From Tubiluchus corallicola (lineage: Eukaryota; Priapulida; Priapulimorpha; Priapulimorphida; Tubiluchidae): a stretch of 64,000 nt of DNA. A model generated the notes under the pieces. It did no database searches and was not told the DNA's origin. It saw only the letters and a program-made list of their open reading frames with translations. Positions 46,681 to 59,606 of this stretch are shown here, one piece after another. How positions within the stretch are numbered: position 1 is the first letter of the stretch; every line of letters starts with the position of its first letter. The translations under genes and the position numbers were made by a program. The stretch spans positions 179,798-243,797 of the forward strand of contig JAQGDQ010000260.1 of NCBI GenBank assembly GCA_030141605.1. The letters are read 5' to 3'.

Positions 46681-48080
46681 CTTCTTTTTTGAGTGTGGGA
46701 AGGTAGGGCACGCTTGCCAGCTTGATAACAGAAACATAAAATGCAGTCCCAGTTTTTGTCAGGATACTTACTGTGTGACAAACTGTTAAAAAGTATGCAG
46801 TGCACAAATCTTTTTAGTTGAGAACAGTTGTATCCATTTGTGGAGAAGATTGAGTAATTTATTCCTATAAAACAATGACAGCAAAGATTTCGTGTGTGAG
46901 TGTCTTGGAAAAGTGAGCTATTTTGTTTAAAGAATAATACGCTTTGGTGTGAAATGTTAGCTTTTTTTGATACCTAATGACAGTCATTTTGTTCTTTAGA
47001 TATGGTAACACAAGGAGGACTTGATGAGTAATTATTCCATGAAAACTGGTATCTGATATCGGATTGCTCATGCTTTTTTGACTGTCGTATGGAAGATGGT
47101 ATCATATAGTAATACTGGAAAAAAGTTATTCTGACTCACTTTTTTTAAATTTTTTATGTCGTTTATTATAATGCACATGTTTTGGGTCGCATTTTGAGTG
47201 TGAAAACTAAACAATTAAACAAAATAATTAAATTTATTTGTAACTTACGAAATATTAATTTAAGCATCTCTAAACACAAGACATTTCGAACATTCAGGGG
47301 TAGTTAATGTAACAAGAAAGTGTGGTTTAAAGTAAATTACAAATTGTGAATAATATATGGCAAAAGGTGTTAATGTGGTGTGGATTGAGAGCGTGAATTG
47401 AATACTGCAATAAATGTTAATATAACGTTATTTTTACTTTAAATTGTCATTAAAAATAGCGATAGCGTCAGTAATTCCAAATTTTGTTGAAATTCTATAG
47501 TACATAAGTTCTACCTGCATAACATAGAATAAAATTACTGATCTCAGAAGTATAATATGTTCTACGGGTCATAAAACCAGACATTCCAAAATGTCTGAGT
47601 TGAGGTAATATTATTTATGTATTGCACCTGTGGTGGTGAATACATTGGTCATACCACCAGGTAATTTAGGTGCTTATTTTTGTTTCGTAATAAATTTGAT
47701 ATTGTTAACATTGTTCGTAGTTATAGTTTATGTATTGTGTTCAGATATTGGTGAAAACCATTTTTTCAAAAGGTGATACAAAAAAGATTTTCACATACTT
47801 TGTGATGACATAGGATGCAATCATGATGACCAATGTTCAAGGTGACATATGCACAGTACAAATATATAATGTAAAATCACTGCTGAACAATTACAGTTAT
47901 TGCAAATGTTTCCATAAACTAAATGGCACATTAGAAGAATTCTGAATGATGCCTACATGACATGGTCATGCTGGTATACTTAAGCTTGATGCCTACCTAG
48001 CCTACACTTAGCAATGTGGTAAGTAGAACCCATATTGTAGAAGTAAATAAAGCTAAGTGCAATTGGGAGGAATGCTGGCA
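46681..48080. other. Intergenic, no gene seen
   Basis: AT-rich, with only short ORFs lacking motifs or paired splice signals. Confidence 0.5.
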
Positions 48081-48087
48081 TCATCAT

Positions 48088-48094
48088 TATATAA
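48088..48094 (+). promoter_or_regulatory. Candidate TATA box (TATATAA)
   Basis: TATATAAG lies 120 bp upstream of the IGFBP-domain gene start codon, which would place transcription start near 48118 and leave a 5'UTR of about 95 nt. The window is AT-rich, so chance occurrence is possible. Confidence 0.4.
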
Positions 48095-48213
48095 GCTCCA
48101 GTTGTTAGCTTAAGTGCAGGCCTATAAAGCACTCAGAAAAATATTGCTTTCGCCACTTCGGCGAAATTAACTCTATTTACGTGGAATTATTGAAGTTCAA
48201 GCACATAGTCAAC

Positions 48214-51200
48214 ATGAAAGCCATACTTCTGATCTTTTTCGTAGGATTAATTTCAAGGTATGTTCATAAACCTAATTAGTTAAAACCTAATGCTGCTGTT
48301 TTGTTGTTGTCGTTGGTGTAGCTGTTGCTGGTGACGCTGAATTAATGTAATTACATGAGAAACATTGATTTTGATTTCAGTAGGTCTCAAGAAAGAGCGA
48401 GTGGTTTTGCGCGTAGACGTCACTGAGAATCTGGGTTCGATGCCTATTCTGGGCAGTTTCATTCTCCGTATTGATTTTAATCGTAACCTCGTAGAAAGAA
48501 GATGTATGCACATCTTAACATGGCTAACACTTTCCTGCCAGTTCAGTAGCTCTTAGGGGCAATTCTTGATTACGAGTCGGGTCTGGTCATGCAGAAAACG
48601 TGTTGAGTAGGCCCTAGGTCAGACTAGGTTAGATTCGATATTTATTGACATCTGTCAACTGTAAATACATTGCAAGTGACTAAAAGTTACAGCGGGTCCG
48701 GGGCGAAAAAAATCTTCCACAGAAAACAACTGTTCCAAGTAACATCTGTTCCTAAACAAAAATAAATTACAAATTATAACAACAACAAAAATACAAATAA
48801 ACTAGTTTGGCCAAACCATTAGGTATTTATCGTGCAACACAAACCATTGAATGAATGCTAGATTTCGGCTTGCTGAGTACCAAGTGCCTTAAAAAAATTA
48901 AAAATACAAACTACTATTATTGCCTAGACACAACTAAACTCAACTTCGGCAGTGATATTTTAAGCATCCGCTTCAAGCTTAGCTCACCAAATACCTTAGC
49001 ACTGTTCAGAAAGAAGCCGAAAATGGACACTAGAAAAGATTTTTGCCAGAAACCAAAAAAACAACTTTTCAGAAAAAAATCTTCCCGGAAAAGATTTTTT
49101 TCCACGTATAACCATCATTTCATAAAAATGTAAATTTTACAGAAAATGTAGTAAGTCATTCTTAAAGCACGGTATATATATTACGCTATAGAAAAATATG
49201 ACGAAAATATTGTAGTTTAATCTAACTGTGTGTATTGACTGATATGGATCATATGACAAAAAATGAGTTAATTCGTTCAAGCAGTAAAATAAATTTGTAC
49301 AGTCAGAATGATTAGGTAACGAACAATGTTGATCGTTGTATAATACGAACACTAGTACTGAGCAGTTGGCTTCAGTGTAAAGTAGCCATTTCTTCCATAT
49401 ATTAAGCATCTATCTTGTTATTTCTGTTGTTAGTGTTATTGCTGCTACCCAGTGTAACTTCAGTTGTTGTTGTGACTAACAAATGTTGAAAAAACTTTTG
49501 CACTGTTGTTTCAGTATGGATGAAACTTGCCAGTGTGTGCAATGAAGAAAAGAAATAGTGTGGTAAAACCAAGTATGCAGCTTATACTTGAATGGCGTAC
49601 TTGTTCGTCTGTTGGGCAATTTCTTTCAGTGCCATGCCAAATTAATTCATTCACTTCTCGGTATTTAGAGAGCTGCCTTATTATTATTAAAAATGATACA
49701 ATAAGCCTTCTATTTGCAGGGCACATACGTACAAAGATGTTAAATAAATCTTTACATTATGTACATTAAATAAATTTTTACATTAAATTCTTCACAGTTA
49801 CAATTTCTTACTAAACAAGCTAACACAACTGCATTACGATTTATTAAATCTAATTACATATCTAATATTTGCGTACAATGTTTATACATGTTTTACTGTA
49901 TGTACAAATAGTATATGTTGTAGCTTCTACATACATAAATAATCTTACATTAATGTCATTCGTATATAATCAATTTACGATAAGATCATTTTGGGTTATT
50001 CTTTTACAATATCTAACTTAAAAGCTGCCTTAAAAACGCTAATCGGTCTGTTGTTGAGTTTCCCTGCCTAGTGGCTTGCGGTGCACCAAAAGCCTGTAAA
50101 ATCTTGCAAAGGAGTGGAATTTATTGGGTAAATTTAGGCCCCAAGATATTCACAATTCTTTGTAGTTCATAAAGTATCGGGGTTTTCATTTTCTGCATTG
50201 TCTATTTTCTGTAATGCAAATCCTATGAACATCAATTGAATTTGAAGTGATTACATCATTAAAACGACTTGAAATTGTAGCAACGAAGCTTTAAAATGAA
50301 ATATTTTTCAAATAAAATTTAAAAAAAAAGATTGACTACTTACGTCATTTTCAAAAATTTCAAGGATTTTCAAAGTCAAAGTTAAAGCGCTGTAAATAAA
50401 AGATAGGCCCGAGAGGGAGTGAGCAAGAGAGAGACAGAGAGAACGTGAAGAGAGAGAGAGAGAAGGGGGACTGTATGAGAGAGTGATAGAGAGGGGGAGA
50501 CATGTGAAAGGAAAGAAAGAGCAGGTAGAGAAGAAGAGGCAAACTGAAAAAGAGAAATCGAGGGCTTTACCTTACTAAAATAGCAGATGTTATAATTGAA
50601 AATGTGTTCGTGATTTTTCTGTTAAAAAATCTTTCTGAAAGTTATTTCTCCTCGAAAATGTTTTTTCCGTGAAAAACATTTTCTGGCAAATGAACCTAAA
50701 CCTGTTCACTAAACATATGTTCACTTGTTTTCAGGGTTTGTAGCTTGTCATGTCTACCTTGTTATGATGAAAACGGGGAGAATGAATGCGAAGAGTCAGG
50801 TTTTCCTCCACTTACCGAGGAAGATTGCCCTTATGGAGTGGGCACAGATATATGTGGTTGCTGTGACAGATGCTTAAAGGCAAATGCAGCAGTTTTTCCA
50901 CCTTTTATTAATAATCAACTTATTTATAATTATTTTTTAAATCTAAATCAAAGTCTTCCAATAACTATGATTTATTATTTACACATTATGCCATAAATAT
51001 TTTTTTGGTTTTGCGCAGTATTTTGCTTTCTCGTTATGTGGTATGTACTGAAAAATCAACATTTGCTTCTCTCTGTAGGGACCAGGCGAGCGATGTGGTG
51101 GCAGTTGGAATATATATGGATGGTGTGGAAATGGACTGTCATGTGAACCACCGCTTCCACTGATCACAATCCCTGACAGCGAGGATGATGGGCCAGAGAT

Positions 51201-51297
51201 ACTAAAACTATTTGTTCTCCCTCCGCCAGATTTGTTCTTCTGTCAAAAAATAGCAGACGTGGAGGACAGTGGGCCGTGGGTTGATAGCACTGACTGA
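48214..51297 (+). CDS. Secreted single IGFBP-domain protein
   Basis: Three exons: 48214-48257, 50735-50879 and 51079-51297, giving 135 aa. The start MKAILLIFFVGLISR is a typical signal peptide, so the product is secreted. The mature part has the IGFBP N-terminal Cys pattern: CSLSCLPC, CEESGFPPLTEEDCPYGVG, DICGCCDRCLKGPGERCGGS and GWCGNGLSC. The CGCC core and the CLKGPGExCGG spacing closely match invertebrate single insulin-like growth-factor-binding-domain proteins (SIBD), linked to immunity and growth. After the domain comes an acidic tail (DSEDDGPEI) with one more Cys. The exon 2-3 join requires a GC donor (AAG|gcaaat at 50880), which restores the family motif; a GT donor nine bases further (gca|gttttt) would insert three residues. 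The TATA box at 48088 and AATAAA at 51345 frame the gene. Confidence 0.8.
48391..48456 (+). repeat. tRNA-like SINE promoter remnant
   Basis: An A-box-like 'gagcgagtggttttgcg' and a good B-box 'gggttcgatgcc' about 35 bp apart, as in tRNA-derived SINE heads. It is in intron 1 of the IGFBP-domain gene. No tail or target-site duplication was defined. Confidence 0.35.
50400..50545. repeat. (GA)n purine-rich tract
   Basis: About 140 bp of nearly pure purine on the plus strand, dominated by GAGA. It is in intron 1 of the IGFBP-domain gene, 190 bp before exon 2. It could form triplex (H-DNA). Confidence 0.85.
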
Positions 51298-51344
51298 TTG
51301 TTTTGGAGTTTCGACCAGCATTTTTTTCAGTTTATTGGAAAAGT

Positions 51345-51350
51345 AATAAA
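51345..51350 (+). terminator. AATAAA poly(A) signal of IGFBP-domain gene
   Basis: The hexamer lies 48 nt after the stop codon, in 'aagtaataaatatac'. Confidence 0.65.
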
Positions 51351-52832
51351 TATACAGTAGCTACATCTGTTACTATATAGCAAGGCATTAAATATATCGA
51401 TTGCAAATTTGTTCACATATCAGCTACAAGAAGAGTACAGAGCAGAGCAAAAAAAAATAATAAAACGGTAAGAAAGACGCAAAAAGATATAAAATTAAAT
51501 AAGGAGTGAGAATTGAGGACAAAAGCTTCTGTAATCATGCGCCATTTTTAATTTAAGCCCAGTAAATGAGTTTTATTTCTAGCAATTATTATATTAGTAC
51601 AACATACATGTATTTATAGTTCATACATAGCGAAATGTTGAATAAAACTGTATATTCATTGCTATGATTTTTATGCACATTTTATTTCTGTTTAGTGCAT
51701 TGCTTACGTGCTTGCCTTTTGCAAACAATTCGGCACATTGCAGCTAGCTAATATTTAGCATTCAACAGCATGATGATGACTTTTGACGTTCAGAGCAAAT
51801 GCCCTCCTTTTACGTTCCGAGTAGCACTTCTACCATTGGTCATTGATGACTAAAAAATTTTACCTTTGCGAGGGGGGAAACGGGCGTCCCCCTCTAATAA
51901 CCCGGTAAGTGGTTGTTTCAGACAAGACAGACGACCTGCAAATAATAAACGCAGGCAGGCGAAAACAAATGTTTTTGACACATAGATTAATCAGAACTCT
52001 AAACACTTTTATTAAAACCTATAAAGATACAAAATAACACAAAACTCTTTGTAAAAAAATAAACACAAAAGCGATTTTCTTTCCGTCTGCTAAAAGTAGT
52101 TCTCAACTCCCCCGCCTCTTTGCGAAATAGTTCCACATTAAAAAAAGAAGAAAATTGTTGTTCCCTACGTTCCTCGTGAATATTTAACTGATTCGCAACG
52201 ACCATTCAATCATTGTGCCGACACTGGAATCTACCTCATTAACAAACTTAAAACGGTCACCTGCATGACTTGAATTCGATTCTAAATCTGATTAATCAAT
52301 CATGTAATTCTCCAGGATATTTTGGATTTATGACTGACGGATTCAAGGATGATAGTTCAGCTTTTCTTTATTAAATTAAATTATAAATTTTAATAAGCAA
52401 ATCAGGTATTTCAAAGCCCATTTCAGACTCCTCCGTCAGTGTTTTAACGAGCTTTTAAAACACATCAACATGACAAAATGACAAAAATAACCCATTCTAT
52501 GAAATCAATGGTTATATTGTTTAAGTTATCATATAATTCAAATCATGGTACAAGAATTCTGAACAAAAAAATAGTCTACACTTATAAAAAATCTCACAGA
52601 ATAGACACAATTGTCAGAATACTCTTCAAATTTTGAAATGTGTATATCTGTTTTAGAAGACTTTCAAAAAACAGGAGTCTAAAATGAGTTTCGTGATAAC
52701 TATTTTGTTTCTTGAAATGTAGAATTTAATTTGTTCAAAAAGCTGGAATATCATCCATGATATTGACATTTATATTTATGTCTATGGATTTACATATACG
52801 TATGCGTATATAATGCGAGATTTTTTCAGCTA
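51351..52832. other. Intergenic, no gene seen
   Basis: Only short ORFs; no conserved motif, repeat termini or splice-bounded segment that I can support. Confidence 0.5.
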
Positions 52833-53240
52833 CTAGGTAGACAAGCGGACGAGTAACACATCAAGCAAGCCGTCTCGGTCTCCCGTGTTTACATAGGGGG
52901 TTAATTTTTTGTTTCGAAATGTTTCAAAACCCCCAAAGAGGACGTTTTTTTGGCTGTTGGTTAACTGAGATCTGAAGAACGAGACAGCAAGAGCCGGGGT
53001 GCTATATTGCTGGAAAGCGCATTCAATGTAGGGTTTAATACTTTGGTTTCCCGGGAGGCCCACCCCTTCACAACAACTGGCATTTTTCCTTAAACACCTG
53101 ATTGTTTCGAAAGTTTGACCAAACACAATCTGCAAAAACGCTCTTGCGTTCTCACTTGTCGCATTTATGAACATTTCTGCCAGAGCCCAGAGTTTTTTCT
53201 CAAGTAGAAGGCTGCGTTGTTTGCGGTCATCGCACAGCAT
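52833..53240 (-). CDS. Hypothetical 135-codon ORF, unrecognised
   Basis: An uninterrupted minus-strand ORF from ATG (53240) to TAG, long for this AT-rich DNA and locally GC-richer than its surroundings. It begins MLCDDRKQRSLLLEKKLWAL and contains six cysteines, but no signal peptide, membrane span or known motif is seen. No poly(A) signal follows closely. It might be one exon of an orphan gene, part of a transposon, or chance. I do not recognise a family. Confidence 0.25.
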   Translation of the reverse strand: MLCDDRKQRSLLLEKKLWALAEMFINATSENARAFLQIVFGQTFETIRCLRKNASCCEGVGLPGNQSIKPYIECAFQQYSTPALAVSFFRSQLTNSQKNVLFGGFETFRNKKLTPYVNTGDRDGLLDVLLVRLST

Positions 53241-56200
53241 TCTACTTGTAGACTTTACTGCTACTAAATTGGCTGTGTTATGTCTGTTAAGCCTTTTACC
53301 ATCATTACGAGAGCGTTACGTAGAATGTTCACGCATTAATGATTATCAGTGGATGAGTTTAATAGTGTTTGTCATGTCAATTTTTCGATTATGCGCAGAA
53401 TATTTTTGCAGGGTTTCGCCATGCTGTTAACGTTGGTTAATTCTGATTTTGCTACATTTGCTGTTGTCAGAGGCGGCGGCAGTGACAGCATTGCATATTG
53501 GGGGTTGTTTTAGTGTGGCACGATGTTCGCGATGTCGTGTGGATAGCATGACGTGTGTAAACGGGATTGCAGATCACTCAAACGTCAAACGAGTATATGT
53601 AGAAACTTACACGTCATCGTGTAACGTATTTTATTCATCATATAAAATAACATTATAATTATGTATTATAAATTATAATATTATAATAATATGATATTGA
53701 TGTAGTTGAAAGCATGGCTCAGTGTACTGATAAATTTATTTCTAAAGAATTACTGGGCAACAGTGACATGGAGGATTTGGATATAAAAAGATTTGTATTG
53801 CATTTTCGTTCGCATTTTAATCTTAACACACTATTGTGTGTTGTGTGTTTTTCAGTTGAGGTAATCATTTATTTCTTACCAATGCTTAGCATCGTTAAAC
53901 TTGGCTGTTAAGCCGGCTTTCACGGCGCTCGCGACTTCGGCGATTATCCGAAAATTTCCAAATCCGAGTCGCCAAATACTCGCCAACAGTTTGCTAAGCA
54001 GTCACAAAGAAGTCGCGGCTCCGCAATGGGACATTGGCATAAGGAATTCCTACAATAATCTGAAAAATAAGAGATTAACAACAACAACAACAACAACAAC
54101 AATAACGCACCGAAGAGGGTTTGAAATAGTTACTAATGAACTAATGCTCGTAATTATGTACATTTAAGTCCCTCTCCTTAGTGACCTAGGCTCCGACAAT
54201 CAATAGCAATGACAGGTTCAGCCACTGAATACTAGCTCCCGGTTAGTAATGCATGGGGAAGTAAGGAGAACAAACTTAATTAAAAAAAGAACTGTATTTC
54301 AATATTTCAGTTAATTTGTTGTCAATGTATAAGAAAAGACATGAAGACATTTACTGATTATACTCGTTACTTGTCTAGTCCACTATGCCACAAATAGGCC
54401 TAATTATCTCCTCATTAATTTTGCAATTGATTAATCAGATTAAGTCTAATTTTTATAACATCACTTCGCATATTAAACAAAAACTGTGTTCAAGGCAAAG
54501 CAAATAGATATATTGAAAAAGTCAAAAATTATTTGGTAATCACGGCTACCTTATTATAGGCATCTTCCCAGTGGCTTAGCAAAAAGAGGTTTCATTCCAT
54601 CCATTCAAAATGGGCAAAAACCGGTGGCCAACGTTGTGGTTACCTCCTGTATGGAAGCATATGTGTGAATTGAAGGACAAATATAATATGGTTATTAATT
54701 ACTGATAGATTTTAAACATCTATAAGTATTATATTATAACGATTATAACGATATTAGACATTATAACGATTCTGGTTTGGAGGACCAAAACTCAACCTTA
54801 TTGTTCTAACCCAATCTTACAACTCCCTGCTCGTTCTACTTAACTGCCGACAGAAGGCAGCTCTATACAGCATAAAGCCTAGATGGCCTAATATTAAGAT
54901 ACCACAACAAGATCGAAAATAAGAATCGAACAGTATGATATTTCATCGTCATCTTCATCAGGACGACGAAATGGCTAATTGGACATTGTATCGTTCACAT
55001 AAAATGGAGATTTTGCTAAGTAACTGTCATTGAATACTAAGACAGGTTGACCAGTCTAGCTAGCAATTACACTGGCTGCCTGTTTTTATTTTGATCTTTC
55101 CTATCTTTCTGTTTTTCTTTTATTTTAGTGTGCTTGCAAAAATAACCGCTCAAAGTGCAAAATGTTGTTAAAAATGAAAGAAAAGTTTAAAAAGATTGGT
55201 CATTAGATGAACATTTATTACAGACTCAATAGCATGTCCAGATAAGGCATTTAGATATAGGATCTAAAAAATAATGTGTATTTTAAGCACAATATCTTCC
55301 TTAATCTGACTCTTCGTAAGTGCACATTTCGATAGCGTCCAGCACTGAGTGAATTTGAGAAACATCTCCACTTTCATTTAAAAACAGACTTTTTGGCAGT
55401 TTTCTAGGAAGAAAACATGAATTTCTTTAAACCAAGTAGGACGAGTGAATAACTGAGAGGTATTTACAAGATTAAAACAACATCCACTTACTAAAAAAAT
55501 AATATCTACAAAAATAAGAAATATAGTAGGGCCTACAGCGCATAATACGGGATCGTGATGGTTAATCACGTTCCGCTGGTGAGTACGTCTATATGGGCCA
55601 AAACAGGGGCGTAGTTTTAACTGCGTAAATCCACTTTGGCTACATATAGGACCTATATTGTAAAAGGTATGAACTATTTCAGCTTGACAAGTTCACTTGG
55701 GCCCAACCTTTCTTGGAACTTACCTTACAGATGAACAAGCCCATGTTAAGCCATGTGGTACGTGGATTTACATTTAGGCACACCCATTTGGGCCCATATG
55801 TAAGTTCTTCAGTGGGTGTGCTACAAGGACAAAATAAGAATGCGTCCATAATGAGTGTCAATCTTAATTGAGCCCAGGTGTGATCCATTTGGGCATGTTG
55901 GCTTCAGAAATTTAGCTAGCTGCACTGTTGAAAAAAATCAAAACTAATCTTATATTGACATCAAACTGATAAAAATATGAATATTGTGTAAATGTTTGTT
56001 AACTATGGTGTTTCAGCATTAGTTTCCACTGGCACCCTCAATGCAAGTATGAATAGAATGCTTATCCTAGGTTAGGCTGTTTGATATTTCAAAAAAATTT
56101 GGCCTCGCAATGTCGTTTTTTGTTATATAATTGAATATATAAGTTTATAATTAAATATTTAACTTTTGTTATTAATTTATTTTAATATTGTATGAGAAAT

Positions 56201-57109
56201 ACTTCATTGCTGCCGCAGTTTGACTAAACACGTATATAGAGAATCAAGTATTTAAACAATGATTCGTTTTAAATCAAAATTAATAAAACATGTCAGAAAT
56301 CTGGCCTAATGATCTGTATGGAGATGTAACGAGTCAACGAGTTGTAGAGAAGCAATATAGAAAAGTTGCCAAAAAAACAGAAAAAGAGAATAGATGGGCG
56401 GATATCTGCGAGAGAACGGGGAATACAGATGTGACAAGCATGAAAGTGAAGTCAGAAATGACGATTTGACTGAGCCTGTGATAGACTGTGGTAGCTAGCA
56501 AATATTGAAAGTGAAGCTAGTCAGACCAGCGCCTCAATAAGCACCACTGATCATTTATCGATCTCAGTTGACTTGTCTGTAAAACAATTAACTAAAGAAA
56601 TTGGAGAATTAAAATATATTCAGAGGGCTATGCCTGTAGGGGAGAATGCTAACGAAACTAAGAAAAAGCAAAATGTTATAGTCATGAAGCTACCCTCACA
56701 CTTAATCAACCATTGTTGTCAGCGTAGTTCATTATACTTTTTGCATACGTGAAATAAATTGTTCTTATGTCTTATACTATAGCTTAAGATGACTTAAACA
56801 GGAAATACTCGAACATTGAATAACAGGATGATACACCGACCGAGCAAATTAGAAAACTATTGTGCAGCAACAAGAGCTTGCCATGGGAAGATACGTTATT
56901 TTTGGGCCAGCTGAACCCGAAGACGATTGTCTCCAAAATGATAACAGGGATTCTTCAACTGGATCAGAAAAATTAAACTCTGAAGAGGCCGGGGATAAAG
57001 CAACACATTCTGCAGTAAAGCAGCAATACACATTCTACTTGCAATTAGCCAAAATATGTAAAAAGTGTGTTGAAAGGTTGTCGTTTAACTAATCTAGGTT
57101 TAGCATGCC
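53241..57109. other. Intergenic, mostly featureless
   Basis: Contains a (CAA)n run at 54079-54106. A GC-rich block at 53910-54040 ('ggcgctcgcgacttcggcg', 'gaagtcgcggctccg') looks like the remains of a hairpin MITE. A 59-codon ORF starts near 56290 (MSEIWPNDLYGD) and a 74-codon ORF at 56868, neither with recognised motifs. No gene is supported. Confidence 0.45.
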
Positions 57110-57487
57110 AAAGGATTCTGCACATAGATTTAAATGTTGCGCGTGCGCAGAGAAATGCTACTAGACTCCACAAATAATTATTGTGAGGTAACAATGAGCG
57201 TCATTTATACGATTGGAAAATTTATTGTGCAACAGAAACTTCGTTTATTAAATCATTATGAAATGGTATTATAATTCCACTTAACTGTTGGAATTGAACG
57301 CCAATACCTTCATAGCCAGACAAATCCAATGGATTCTGTTTAAACAATACAACAATAAAATTTTCGCTTCTTGAGCTAAATATTGCTCTGGATTTCTTTG
57401 GCGACTGTAAGTTTGGCGGAACAACAAGATTTCAACACAGATCATGCTATTCTAATCGAACTTGAACAAAGCTGGTGACTGGTGACC

Positions 57488-58546
57488 ATGGGTAGTTGTA
57501 GGAATTACGAAGCTGTGCTTAAGGATTTCGTCTTTCGAAGATTTAGACTTAGTCTGTTTTTTATGTGCTTTCTGTTACTTCTGCCATATCTGCCATCTCT
57601 TTTACCCGTAATTAACTTCAGTGCCAGATTTCTTTTCCGGCACAAAAATTTAAGACCAGCAATCGCTGCAAATCAACAAAACATATCTATTACACCAAAA
57701 TTTGTAATCCCGAATGTTGTGCATTATTTCTGGACTGAACCTAAGGGGAATTATTACCATTCGATGCGGTTCTGGAAAATGTTAGGACCAATCAGTGCTT
57801 ACAAAATTCTCAAGCCTGACAAAATTATCCTACACTGCAAAGAGAAACCTTCTGGGAAATGGTGGGATGAAATATTTAGGATAGTGCCGATTGACATCGA
57901 CATCATTTATGAACCAGTAGTTATCTTTGGACAGCCAATCTTTGTAAAAGCTCATCGTGCTGATGTGGCACGTCTTCAGATCTTGAGAAAATATGGTGGC
58001 ATCTACTTAGATTTGGATGTTGTAGTCCTCAAGCCTTTTGACGATTTAAGGGTACACGATTGTGTGTTAGGAGTGGAAACTGGCCAGAAAAGGGACACGG
58101 TTAATCTTACTAATGCTGGAGTTATATTAGCAAAACCTAATTCGGCTTTTTTGAACATGTGGTATGAAGGTTACAGACATTACCACGGTAACTGTTGGTT
58201 GTGTAACTCTGCTAACGTACCTAACCGTATTAGAAAAAAGCATCCAAACTTAGTTCACATAGAACCCAATATCTGGCATGACACAAGCTACAAAATTTTT
58301 AAGAAGCGCGTGAATCTGACTGGCATCTATGCATATCATATGTGGGCTTCTTCAGGAATGATGCAGCATCCAATTCCAGGCCTCAACTCCGCCAATTTGA
58401 GACCAGGGAATACCTATAAATTGAAGAACACATTCGGCGATCTAATTAGAAGATTTTATCTTAAGAGTTATGGGCCGAAACGGAATAAGTCCAAATCCAT
58501 AACTAAATCTGGGACAACGTCTACAAAAGGTAACTTCCCAGTGTAG
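57488..58546 (+). CDS. Type II membrane glycosyltransferase, DXD (GT32-like), copy 1
   Basis: Intronless 352-aa ORF; ATG at 57488 in a good Kozak context (gaccATGg). Family members (Gly_transf_sug, GT32-like, related to alpha-1,4-GlcNAc/Gal transferases) are Golgi enzymes that transfer a sugar from a nucleotide donor using Mn2+. The N-terminus has a short basic cytoplasmic tail, then one transmembrane anchor at about residues 21-41 (LFFMCFLLLLPYLPSLLP). After a stem comes IPNVVHYFW (typical start of the domain), then ADVARLQILRKYGGIYLDLD with the DXD motif at about residues 175-177, and a following NAGVILAKP. Several N-x-S/T sequons suit a lumenal location. The sugar acceptor cannot be inferred. 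A close tandem paralogue lies 1.6 kb downstream, and AATAAA is at 58726. Lack of introns, unlike the neighbouring genes, may reflect a retrocopied ancestor. Confidence 0.9.
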   Translation: MGSCRNYEAVLKDFVFRRFRLSLFFMCFLLLLPYLPSLLPVINFSARFLFRHKNLRPAIAANQQNISITPKFVIPNVVHYFWTEPKGNYYHSMRFWKMLGPISAYKILKPDKIILHCKEKPSGKWWDEIFRIVPIDIDIIYEPVVIFGQPIFVKAHRADVARLQILRKYGGIYLDLDVVVLKPFDDLRVHDCVLGVETGQKRDTVNLTNAGVILAKPNSAFLNMWYEGYRHYHGNCWLCNSANVPNRIRKKHPNLVHIEPNIWHDTSYKIFKKRVNLTGIYAYHMWASSGMMQHPIPGLNSANLRPGNTYKLKNTFGDLIRRFYLKSYGPKRNKSKSITKSGTTSTKGNFPV

Positions 58547-58725
58547 CTAAGCATGGACGTTTTGTTGTAGGTCTTTAATCAGATTTGGTAAAATGTCATA
58601 AGATGTTTTGGCAAAAATAATAATGACGTTTTCAACAAATTAGTTATTCTTGGACCTGTTGAAGCACTTAGTAAATTAACAATGCCAAGCGTCTTTCAAA
58701 TTCAAATACAAAGATACACACTTAT

Positions 58726-58731
58726 AATAAA
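58726..58731 (+). terminator. AATAAA poly(A) signal, glycosyltransferase copy 1
   Basis: It lies 180 nt after the stop of copy 1; the matching position of copy 2 has ATTAAA (61437-61442). Confidence 0.5.
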
Positions 58732-58765
58732 TGTACTTTTTATGTGTTTTTTAATGGAAAACAGG

Positions 58766-59042
58766 CAAGTGTGAACTGCTTTGTGAGTTACTGTAGGCAA
58801 GTTATTGCAGGCTCTCCAACAGTTGCTGCGAGTTGGTTTCCTGCAAGTTACCGTTTTTTGTGAACGGTTCAACAAGTTACTCTCGGACACTTCTCGCAGT
58901 AAATAGAGAAGGGAGTGCCAGCTTGTGCTTACTGTCGCAGAGTAACGAGCAGCAAGTTTTGCAGTAAGCAAGAAAACTTGCGTACTATTTGCTTACGGTG
59001 CGAGTTTTCCTCCTAAGTAACTTGTAAGCGTGTTCACACTAG
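58766..59042. mobile_element. MITE-like element with 'GTGTGAAC' ends (unit 1)
   Basis: Left end 'aagtgtgaactgctttgtga' and right end, reverse-complemented, 'tagtgtgaacacgcttacaa' form imperfect inverted repeats. The interior is full of 'aagttact/agtaactt' words on both strands, so the whole segment can fold. It is duplicated with the gene at 61477-61760. Confidence 0.55.
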
Positions 59043-59120
59043 AAAGAATCGGACTAGTCACTTTCCAACAGTAAATGCGAGTTGACTCTCCGCAAAACTT
59101 GCGACATCTCTTTCGAGAGA

Positions 59121-59465
59121 TTTCAGGTTAGTCAGCAAGACGGCGAGATTTTAAGGACGACATTGATCAGGAAAATAAGAAGCATAATTACATTATTTAT
59201 GTTATTTTTGTCGTTGTTTTTGAATAGAAATTTATAATTTTAATGCAATTTACTATAATTCGTAATATAGTCCCTACCCCAAAGATTGGCACATCATCAC
59301 AACGCAAGGCCACATCAGGAACTACGGCGGCTGCCCGAGGGATAATGACCACCATGCATGCAGCCATAACGAAATACCTGAAACTTTACAAACAAAATAA
59401 TAATGAAAGTAATGACAAGCTGATATTCCATTTATACAGAGTGGTTAGTTAATTGCTGCAAATTA

Positions 59466-59552
<87 letters not shown>

Positions 59553-59560
59553 CATTATTA

Positions 59561-59606
<46 letters not shown>

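Larger units (their letters stand above)
57110..59120. repeat. Tandem segmental duplication, unit 1
   Basis: About 2 kb including the glycosyltransferase ORF, 370 bp of 5' flank (shared 'tgtgaggtaacaatgag', 'aaatttattgtgca') and 570 bp of 3' flank (shared 'gtgagttactgt', 'cgagcagcaagtttt'). It is colinear with 59780-61830. Similarity is visibly higher in the ORF than in the flanks. Confidence 0.9.
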
